From Legionella israelensis (lineage in GTDB: Bacteria > Pseudomonadota > Gammaproteobacteria > Legionellales > Legionellaceae): 64,000 nucleotides of DNA. The position numbers and the translations under genes were made by a program. The stretch is taken from contig NZ_CP038273.1 in the NCBI RefSeq assembly GCF_004571175.1, forward strand, positions 496,001-560,000, given 5' to 3'. Below, one piece after another: positions 57,818 through 64,000 of this stretch. The first letter of the stretch is position 1. The number at the start of each line of letters is the position of its first letter. The notes beneath the pieces are model-generated. The model saw only the letters and a list, made by a program, of their open reading frames with translations. It made no database searches and was not told the DNA's origin.

Positions 57818-58558
57818 TTGATGAGTAAATCTGAGTTTAAAATTTTTTCTTTAAGCGATTGTGTCTTAAAAAACAGACAAATTGATCTCTGGTTTTTTTC
57901 TCTTCGTCATGAATTACCCAAGCTGCAAGCATTACTCAGTCCTGATGAAATCAAACGAGCAAACCGATTTTATTTTCCGCGCCATCAAAGACGATTTCGT
58001 CATGCCCGTGGTTTGCTGAGGGTCATTTTAAGTCGTTATCTTCACTGTCACGCAAAAGACATTAAATTTGAGTATAATCCACATGGCAAACCTGAAATTC
58101 ATCATCAATCCGATGTGCAATTTAATGTCAGTCATACCGGTGAATGGGCAATCATTGCAGTTGGTAAGAAATATCCTTTAGGAGTGGATATTGAGCAATA
58201 TTCTGCTCGTCCTTATCAAGGTATTGCACAACATCTGTTTTCACGTAAAGAGCAGGAAAGTCTGCTAGCCATGCCCTTTTTCCTCAAACCCTGGTTCTTT
58301 TTTAACGTATGGGCACAAAAGGAAGCTTTTATCAAGGCCTGTGGCGTTGGCTTGTTTTATCCTACCAATGAATTCAGCGTGATATCAGAGGCTGGAAACC
58401 ATCAACAGATACTCGATAAAAGAAGCAACACCAGATGGGAAATTAAAACCTTTATGCCAAAAGCAGCAGTCAGCGCCGCCATTTGTCATCACCCGGATAT
58501 CGATCAAATTCGTTACCTGCCACTTGAGAATCCTGCTTACCTTTTATCTGACTTATAA
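57818..58558 (+). CDS. 4'-phosphopantetheinyl transferase (Sfp/AcpT type)
   Basis: This 246-residue enzyme moves phosphopantetheine from CoA to carrier proteins. Key motifs: FNVSHTGEWAIIAVG, magnesium site GVDIEQYS and WAQKEAFIKACGVGL. Length and motif order fit the Sfp/gram-negative PPTase family, which can serve carrier proteins of secondary or fatty-acid pathways; no NRPS/PKS genes lie nearby. It is followed by a strong terminator that runs into the birA start region. Confidence 0.92.
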   Translation: MMSKSEFKIFSLSDCVLKNRQIDLWFFSLRHELPKLQALLSPDEIKRANRFYFPRHQRRFRHARGLLRVILSRYLHCHAKDIKFEYNPHGKPEIHHQSDVQFNVSHTGEWAIIAVGKKYPLGVDIEQYSARPYQGIAQHLFSRKEQESLLAMPFFLKPWFFFNVWAQKEAFIKACGVGLFYPTNEFSVISEAGNHQQILDKRSNTRWEIKTFMPKAAVSAAICHHPDIDQIRYLPLENPAYLLSDL

Positions 58559-58663
58559 CAAGACGATTGAACTCAGCCTCAATCGCAGCCCTTATAACGA
58601 AATCCGTTGACATTTATATCAGCTTGGCTGCAAAATCCTGATTTCCATACCTGCTGCCCACGC

Positions 58664-58695
58664 GCCTAAAAAAATCAGATTTTTTTAGGCTTTTT
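58664..58695 (+). terminator. Terminator after PPTase, next to birA start
   Basis: GCCTAAAAAAATC pairs with GATTTTTTTAGGC around a single A, followed by T5 (58691-58695). The T-run ends 5 bases before the birA start ATG at 58700. Confidence 0.75.
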
Positions 58696-58699
58696 GAAA

Positions 58700-59698
58700 A
58701 TGAAAAGATTCACTGAAATTCAACAATCCATTTTACATCATCTTCAAGATGGTCGTTGTCATAGCGGCGCTGAACTGGGCGAAGCCATGAATGTTTCACG
58801 TACAGCCATCTGGAAACAAATCCGGCAACTGATAAGTTATGGCCTGCCCATCACAACCCTCTCTAAGCAAGGCTATCAGTTAACCAGTCCCTTTGTTATG
58901 CTGAATGAGAATGAAATAAGACAACACATCAATACGGATAATTTTCATCCCTATAAATTTCATCTTTTTTCTTCACTGGATTCGACCAATCGTTACCTGA
59001 AAGATATAGCCGTTAGCTCTAACATTGATATCTGTTGCAGTGAAGAGCAAACACAGGGACGGGGTAGATTTAACCGCCACTGGCACTCGCCTTTCGGCGA
59101 AAATATTTATTTTTCCAGTCGCTGGCAATTTAATCACGATCTCTCCCGCTTATCAGGATTAAGTCTTGTGGTTAGCCTGGCTATTCTCCACACTTTGAAA
59201 CAACTGAAACTCTCGCAGAACATCTCCATTAAATGGCCAAATGATATTTTATGGCAAAATAAAAAAATATGCGGTAGCCTTGTTGACATCATGGCGGAAA
59301 GCAATGGTAATACCATGCTCATTATCGGTATAGGATTGAATGTAAACTCACATACAGAAAATCAATTCATTGAGCATAGACCTTGGTGTTCGCTTTTTGA
59401 AATATCTGGCCAATATTTCAATCGCAACCAGATCATTGGGTATCTTATTAACCAGTTGAATACCTATTTAAAAAAATTTTTCAGAGATGGCTTCGAAATT
59501 TTTAAGGAGCAATGGCAACAACACGACTATCTTGCCGGCAAACACATCTCGGTAACGCAACCCATTGGGGCTTTACATGGTCTTGCCAAAGGAGTGACAA
59601 CCTCAGGAGAACTGGTTCTTGAGGATAAAGGAAAAAAGATTCATTATCTGTCTTCAGGAGACACTTCCCTTCATTCTGACTTATCAGAATCAAATTAA
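58700..59698 (+). CDS. birA: BirA biotin-protein ligase/biotin repressor
   Basis: The protein has 332 residues (from ATG 58700; an in-frame TTG at 58694 is less likely). The N-terminal winged helix (MNVSRTAIWKQIRQLISYG) binds the bio operator. The central ligase domain has GRGRFNRHW and KWPNDILW, and an SH3-like end follows. It activates biotin with ATP and attaches it to AccB, which fits the neighbouring accA. No clear ribosome binding site is free of the terminator stem, suggesting weak translation or entry from another promoter. Confidence 0.93.
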   Translation: MKRFTEIQQSILHHLQDGRCHSGAELGEAMNVSRTAIWKQIRQLISYGLPITTLSKQGYQLTSPFVMLNENEIRQHINTDNFHPYKFHLFSSLDSTNRYLKDIAVSSNIDICCSEEQTQGRGRFNRHWHSPFGENIYFSSRWQFNHDLSRLSGLSLVVSLAILHTLKQLKLSQNISIKWPNDILWQNKKICGSLVDIMAESNGNTMLIIGIGLNVNSHTENQFIEHRPWCSLFEISGQYFNRNQIIGYLINQLNTYLKKFFRDGFEIFKEQWQQHDYLAGKHISVTQPIGALHGLAKGVTTSGELVLEDKGKKIHYLSSGDTSLHSDLSESN

Positions 59699-59776
59699 AA
59701 AAATTGAGCAGGAAATATGTGGTTCAATCTCCTATTTGACGGCAGCACATGCCGGCAAACTTTAGTTGATGGAAAA

Positions 59777-60134
59777 TACAACCTCGAATTATCGCAGCAT
59801 CGACCACGGCATCTATACGAAGCTCTGTTAGACCCCGCTATCAAGTAGCGGGGATTCGATGTAAAAAATAACTTTGGAAAAATACAACCTCGAATTATCG
59901 CAGCATCGACCACGGCATCTATACGAAGCTCTGTTAGACCCCGCTATCAAGTAGCGGGGATTCGATGTAAAAAATAACTTTGGAAAAATACAACCACGAA
60001 TTACCGCGGCATCGACCGCGCTATCTATGCGAAGCTTTGTTAGGCCCCGCTATCAAGTAGTAGGGATTCGATGAAAAAAATAACTTTGGAAAAATACAAC
60101 CACGAATTACCGCGGCATCGACCGCGGTATTGTA
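59777..60134. repeat. 106-bp tandem repeat array, about 3.4 units, each with hairpin
   Basis: Units begin at 59777, 59883, 59989 and 60095 (last partial), with an exact 106-bp period. Each contains ATCGCAGCATCGACCACGGC or a variant, then ACCCCGCTATCAAGTAGCGGGG (8-bp stem, 5-base loop), then GATTCGATG and an A-rich stretch. The first two full units are nearly identical; the third and fourth drift together (CACGAATTACCGCGGCATCG). A single diverged copy lies at 35358-35430. No CRISPR features and no coding potential. Confidence 0.9.
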
Positions 60135-60346
60135 AGTTACAAAAAATTATATAATGGCCATTAAGAGAGTAGCCCCTTATTGTAAAAATAAAGGGCACGG
60201 GCGTGAGCGACCGTCGCGGAATAGGTTTTAACAACCGTCTGGATCAAGGTACTCTAGCCCTGCTCTCGAAACGTTTGAATAGTTGAAAGGACTCTGATTA
60301 AAGAACGTCCGCTTACAATCCTAAACAATAAAATTTCGAGGCGCGC
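60135..60346 (+). other. Non-coding leader of the IS110-family remnant
   Basis: The 212 bp before the transposase start have no ORF. They include the hairpin GCCCCTTATTG...AATAAAGGGC (about 60171-60197) and several further short dyads. In IS110 elements this end encodes the bridge RNA that pairs with donor and target DNA, so this may be a relict bridge-RNA region; the boundary of the element is not certain. Confidence 0.35.
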
Positions 60347-60675
60347 ATGTCATTATACAGTAATTATATTGGTATCGATATTGGAAAAATTTCTTTTGTT
60401 GTAGCGATGTATGGCTCAAAAAAGATATACGAATATGAAAATAATCCGACAGGTATTAAAGCGTTTATAAACGATTTCAAGAGTAAATTAAAATATGCTT
60501 TAACTGTATTAGAAACGACAGGCGGTTATGAGATGCAATTATTGCTCACTTTGTGTGAGTCAGGGTTTGCAGTACATCGAGCTAATACACGTAAGGTCAA
60601 AAATGCATTGAAAAAAAATCTTGGCTCCAACTTTTCTCTGCGATGACTAAACTCCGCGAAATTGCCAAAACATAA
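60347..60675 (+). pseudogene. IS110-family transposase remnant, internal deletion
   Basis: The first 95 residues are intact: YIGIDIGKISFVVAMY (the first acidic residue of the RuvC-like DEDD domain), then LETTGGYEMQLLLTLCESG. After LKKNLGSN the sequence jumps to a C-terminal tail in another frame (MTKLREIAKT, 60643-60675), typical of the family's last residues. About 200 residues, including the Tnp_20 domain with its catalytic Ser, are lost. Not active. Confidence 0.8.
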
Positions 60676-60729
60676 TAGCCAGACTAGATTTAAAAAACAT
60701 CATAAGAGAAACTTAAGAAGGGGCTGAAA

Positions 60730-61518
60730 ATGGATTTGAATCTACAACATGATAAAAAAAATAAAAGATTCTACGTTGAGATAGATAATAAGGAGAGTGA
60801 GTTAAAATATAAAAAAGTTGATGAAAAAACACTGGACTACTTTACGACTTTTGTCCCGGCAGATCAAAGAGGCCAGGGAATTGCCGCCAAAATTACCGAT
60901 TTTGCTTTGCGATATGCTAAAAAAAATAATTATAAAGTTTTGCCAACCTGCCCTTTTGTAAAAAATTATATTGATAATCATCCAGAATATAAGGATTTAG
61001 TAGTGAAAGAATCAGACTCAGAGGAAGAAGATAATAAGTCATTAAAAAAATATTGGCCTTTAGTTTCATTAATCCTTGTTTCTATTCTTGCAGGACTCGC
61101 CCTTCTCTGGCAAACGGGTGGTGGAATGCGGGCATGGATGCACTATTATATGGGTGTATTTCTCGTGATTTTCAGCACTTTAAAAGTATTTCATCCCCTT
61201 GATTTTGCCGATGGCTTTGAGATGTATGATATCATCGCCAAACGATCCCGAGTTTATGCCTACTGCTATCCACTAATTGAGTTGTTTCTGGGTCTGGCCT
61301 TCCTGTCTTTCTTTTTACCAATACTGACCTATATTGTCACTATTATTATTTTTACCATTGGTTCAGTGGGCGTTATTCAGGCATTACAAGAAGGATTAGA
61401 TATAAAATGCCCTTGCATGGGAACAGTGTTAGATGTGCCTTTATCAACAGTCACTCTTACCGAAGACATAAGCATGGCTGTCATGGCTTTTATCCTTCTG
61501 GTTATTAATATCATTTAA
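60730..61518 (+). CDS. GNAT-MauE fusion membrane protein
   Basis: The protein has 262 residues. The first 92 are a small YjdJ-type GNAT acetyltransferase domain (FVPADQRGQGIAAKITDFAL, CoA loop RGQGIA at 47-52, then NYIDNHPEY). A charged linker leads to a four-helix MauE/DoxX-like membrane domain (110-262) carrying KCPCMG (Cys227/Cys229). MauE-type domains handle thiol redox or metal delivery; here they are linked to a cytosolic acetyl-CoA-binding domain. An AAGGGG site precedes the ATG. No partner genes such as mauD or dsb are adjacent. Confidence 0.83.
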   Translation: MDLNLQHDKKNKRFYVEIDNKESELKYKKVDEKTLDYFTTFVPADQRGQGIAAKITDFALRYAKKNNYKVLPTCPFVKNYIDNHPEYKDLVVKESDSEEEDNKSLKKYWPLVSLILVSILAGLALLWQTGGGMRAWMHYYMGVFLVIFSTLKVFHPLDFADGFEMYDIIAKRSRVYAYCYPLIELFLGLAFLSFFLPILTYIVTIIIFTIGSVGVIQALQEGLDIKCPCMGTVLDVPLSTVTLTEDISMAVMAFILLVINII

Positions 61519-61560
61519 TTTTTTTATTCATTTTTAGCGACCTCTCTGCGTCAAGAAAAC

Positions 61561-61584
61561 ATCATGAGCAATCATGCTCATGAT
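61561..61584. other. Perfect hairpin after the GNAT-MauE gene
   Basis: ATCATGAGC (61561-61569) and GCTCATGAT (61576-61584) form a 9-bp stem with a 6-base loop, 43 bp after the stop. There is no T-run, so it may be a processing or weak termination signal. Confidence 0.4.
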
Positions 61585-61743
61585 CCACCAGATTCGTGCT
61601 GTTTCATAGCTACCGATATGCCTCGGTAATGTAATGACTCTTGAATATCGCAATAACTGCCAAAAAACTGATTATCTCCAGTGGAAATCGATTACCCTTT
61701 TGGCGATGTGGTATTTCTAAAGATTCCCTAAAAACACCCGGAT

Positions 61744-61772
61744 TTGATTTATTTTAATGCATATTGTATAAT
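61744..61772 (+). promoter_or_regulatory. Strong sigma70 promoter of the papain-like gene
   Basis: TTGATT (61744-61749) and a perfect TATAAT (61767-61772) are separated by 17 bp. A GAGGGGG ribosome binding site follows before the GTG at 61799. The predicted leader is about 20 bases. Confidence 0.75.
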
Positions 61773-61798
61773 ATATTGATATTCAGAGGGGGTTAAAA

Positions 61799-62932
61799 GT
61801 GCCTGGAAAAGATGAGAAAAAAAACAATTTATCAATCCATGAACATGCAATTGCAGCTAAAGAGTATGCTCGTGAGCGCATCCTGCAGGGTTCCACCCAA
61901 TTAAGTAATAATGAAATTCCTCTTTGGCGGACTTTACACCATATGGATGGAATATCAACCAAAAGAAATCTGGCAAAAAACACATCCCGAAATTTAAGTT
62001 TAGAGTCTGATCCTTATGTCCGAAGTTTTGAAGCTGATATCCTTATTTCAAATAAATTGTCTATCGGGAATTGCGGTGAACTTGCTTATCAAGCATTAGA
62101 TTATTTCCTGACTGAAACTGATTTCAGGGCTGAAGTCTATCATATAGTGAATGGCGATCATGTGTTTCTGGTGGTAAACCGCGATCCAAATAGTGATCCT
62201 GCAAAGCCTGAAACCTGGGGTAGTGAAGCATTTATTTGTGATCCATGGGCAAACAAAGTGTTTAATGCGTCTGACTATCAATCTGAATTAAAAAATTATT
62301 ATGGTAATAGTGGCTTTGAGGCTCCTAGATATGAACCGTACGCAAAACTCTGTAATACAGAAGCCTTTAGTCCAGAAAAGCATTCATTAGCCCCTACAAA
62401 AAACATCAATACTGATTATCTAAGAAAACATAGAAAAACAGAGAATTTAAAAACGGAATTTGAAGCAGGTATCGAAGCATTAAAAATATACACATCTAAA
62501 CTAGAAGCACTTCATAGGAAACTGGTAGAAAAATATGGGGAAAATGATACCAAGGCAGTAGTAATGGCCAATAAAATCACCAGATTAAATAGGGTGCAAA
62601 GTAGCCTTAAAAATGGGTTTGAAAAAGTTCAAAATGTCACCAGTTACCGTGAAGTGAGTACTAAACTCCATCGACTCCATCGAAAATTCGACAGCGCTTT
62701 AAACTCTATTCATTTTGATCATGAAGAAAGTAACGCATTGTTTGCTAGAAGAGATACCAAATCAACACGTGGTAAACTAATGAAGGCTTTCGATATTCCA
62801 TCTAATACTGAAAAAAAGGTTAAGTCAGCTCAGTCAGCGTTTAGAAAGGCCTATCAAAAATTCAAAGAATCAGAAACTAAAGAAGAAAAAAGTGCATTTT
62901 ATAACCATAGCATGATGTGCGGCCGGCGCTAG
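61799..62932 (+). CDS. Papain-like cysteine-protease-fold protein, candidate effector
   Basis: The protein has 377 residues from a GTG with a strong ribosome binding site. The first half shows Cys92 in GNCGELAYQALDYF, His121 in NGDHVFLVVNRD and Asp148 in AFICDPWANKV, in the order and spacing of a papain/transglutaminase-like Cys-His-Asp triad. The second half is a lysine-rich helical, coiled-coil region, and the end (KESETKEEKSAFYNHS) resembles an acidic E-block Dot/Icm signal. No signal peptide or membrane helix. It could act as protease, deamidase or acyltransferase inside a host cell. I do not know a named family member. Confidence 0.72.
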   Translation: MPGKDEKKNNLSIHEHAIAAKEYARERILQGSTQLSNNEIPLWRTLHHMDGISTKRNLAKNTSRNLSLESDPYVRSFEADILISNKLSIGNCGELAYQALDYFLTETDFRAEVYHIVNGDHVFLVVNRDPNSDPAKPETWGSEAFICDPWANKVFNASDYQSELKNYYGNSGFEAPRYEPYAKLCNTEAFSPEKHSLAPTKNINTDYLRKHRKTENLKTEFEAGIEALKIYTSKLEALHRKLVEKYGENDTKAVVMANKITRLNRVQSSLKNGFEKVQNVTSYREVSTKLHRLHRKFDSALNSIHFDHEESNALFARRDTKSTRGKLMKAFDIPSNTEKKVKSAQSAFRKAYQKFKESETKEEKSAFYNHSMMCGRR

Positions 62933-63064
62933 AGTCTAGTGGTCTCGTCCGGTAAATACCAAGATTTGTTCCGCAAAAATTTTTGAAAATATAACCCTTA
63001 TTTCTACGCAATCCTCCGTTTAAAAAAAGCATCTCAAACACAAAAATGATCAATAATTTCTCAA

Positions 63065-63081
63065 CTTAACATTATGTTAAG
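63065..63081. promoter_or_regulatory. Perfect 17-bp palindrome upstream of the last gene
   Basis: CTTAACATTATGTTAAG is a perfect dyad about the central T, 69 bp before the ATG at 63150. It may be a regulator-binding site; AT-rich -10-like sequences (TATTTTATAAA) follow at 63106-63116. Confidence 0.45.
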
Positions 63082-63149
63082 AAATATGGTCCATAATTAA
63101 TCTTATATTTTATAAAAAATTCATTTTTTAAGTTTAATTAGTGCCTATC

Positions 63150-64000
63150 ATGAAAATTTCAGTTTCTCAAGCTTTATTAATTCTTCTGGATAAATATAAG
63201 AAAGATAAAGCTCGTTTTAAAGAATTAAAATCCTTATATTTATCAGGGGCAAAGGACGAGAAAAGCCTTAAGCTAATTAATAAGTATTTAAATGATGACA
63301 TACTACAAAAATATGAAGTCTCTCGTGAGCCTGAAGTCATTAATGAGGATAGTTCCAGACGTTATTTCGAAACACATTTAGCTTATGAAACATTAAGCAG
63401 GAAAATAGATGGTTTCACGGCAGAAGAGATAAAAACCTATACGCAGTGGATAAAAGAATTGGTACCTGATTACTACAATCAATTATGGGACCGTGTAGTA
63501 ATTGAGCATAAAGGAAAAGCTGATAACATTGAAAGGGAATATTCTGATTTTTTTAATAAATTAAAAAATCATGAAATTTTTACTGATTTTTCTGAGGAGA
63601 ATAGAGGAAAGATTGTAAATATTGTTGCGGCTGCTTTCATTGCGATGGTTATTGCATCAAACAAACCCGACGCACTTCCATTGGATATTTATGGTGAAGG
63701 AATTTATCTGGAAAGAGGAAAAAAAGACAAATCAGGTCAAAAATCAACAGCAACCAGTGCTTATGGGCTATTAAGAGGACATTCACCATTACCAAGAGAT
63801 GATAAAGCCTTAATGGCAAAACCTCAACGATTTCTAAAACCCTCTGATCAAGCTACCTATGATCTTCAAGCGCAATGGGTAAAAGATAATTTTGATCGTT
63901 TAGTCCACCCGTTTTCTAACTCAATATCAGGTACAATGTTGTGCCAATTACGCGCGTTACTTAAAATCAGAGAAAACCTGAAAGCGTTAGACAGTAATTT
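63150..64000 (+). CDS. Orphan gene running off the window, effector-like
   Basis: An uninterrupted frame of 283 codons starts at ATG 63150 (MKISVSQALLILLDKYKK) and continues past the edge. It begins with charged helices, and residues about 155-170 are hydrophobic (IVNIVAAAFIAMVIAS). A later stretch, PFSNSISGTMLCQLRALLKI, seems conserved-looking but I cannot name a family. No signal peptide. Its position beside another effector-like gene and its style suggest a Dot/Icm candidate; this is inference. Confidence 0.6.
   Translation, partial: MKISVSQALLILLDKYKKDKARFKELKSLYLSGAKDEKSLKLINKYLNDDILQKYEVSREPEVINEDSSRRYFETHLAYETLSRKIDGFTAEEIKTYTQWIKELVPDYYNQLWDRVVIEHKGKADNIEREYSDFFNKLKNHEIFTDFSEENRGKIVNIVAAAFIAMVIASNKPDALPLDIYGEGIYLERGKKDKSGQKSTATSAYGLLRGHSPLPRDDKALMAKPQRFLKPSDQATYDLQAQWVKDNFDRLVHPFSNSISGTMLCQLRALLKIRENLKALDSN

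Noticed and set aside
59777-60134. Possible CRISPR array
   Set aside because: The repeats are adjacent 106-bp units without unique spacers and there are no cas genes.

Overview
The window looks like a chromosome segment from Legionella or a close relative (Legionellales, Gammaproteobacteria). The DNA is AT-rich. Ordinary gammaproteobacterial housekeeping genes (dnaE, truD, ligA, accA, tilS, birA, rmuC) sit between eukaryotic-like or effector-like genes (a Ser/Thr kinase, an ankyrin protein, a papain-like candidate), secreted hydrolases and many insertion sequences. The genus call rests on this gene mix and on recognised protein families, not on a database search.

Layout. 1-4.2 kb: an IS256-family element cut by the window edge has truncated a DJ-1/PfpI gene; a MerR/TipA-type regulator and a complete ISAs1-family element follow. 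4.3-9.9 kb: an eukaryotic-like protein kinase, a sodium:neurotransmitter-type symporter, an ankyrin protein and a broken kinase-like fragment. 10-17.8 kb: a secreted GH18 chitinase, an OsmC protein, a MITE, a frameshifted periplasmic binding protein, an IS4-family element, a second IS256 copy and a secreted amidase. 18-20.3 kb: a nucleotide-sugar epimerase split by a third IS256 copy with perfect target duplication. 20.4-26.4 kb: a small MlaE/MCE/PqiC operon without ATPase, an SDR, two CBS proteins, a TTC38-like TPR gene broken by one amber codon, and a membrane protein. 26.5-35.3 kb: a YyaL-DsbD-alpha fusion, a PutP-like symporter, CsaA and an envelope-glycan group (FlaA1/WbpM-like dehydratase, GT-C glycosyltransferase, UbiA-type DPPR synthase). 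35.8-50 kb: an orphan membrane protein, truD, dnaE, an oligopeptide ABC transporter without ATPase genes, an Old Yellow Enzyme and ligA. 50-59.7 kb: an overlapping lipase-like/DUF4785-like/rmuC/membrane-protein operon, an MFS pump, accA-tilS, a 4'-phosphopantetheinyl transferase and birA. 59.7-64 kb: a 106-bp tandem repeat array, an IS110-family remnant, a GNAT-MauE fusion and two effector-like orphan genes, the last running off the window.

Mobile DNA dominates the novelty. Three IS256-family copies appear identical where they overlap. One full IS4-family element shares its terminal repeats and 7-bp target duplication length with a family of short non-coding MITEs elsewhere in the window, so the IS probably moves them. 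At least five genes are inactivated in ways that can be read exactly: IS truncation, IS insertion, homopolymer frameshift, single amber codon and internal deletion.

No CRISPR array, rRNA gene or tRNA gene was recognised.
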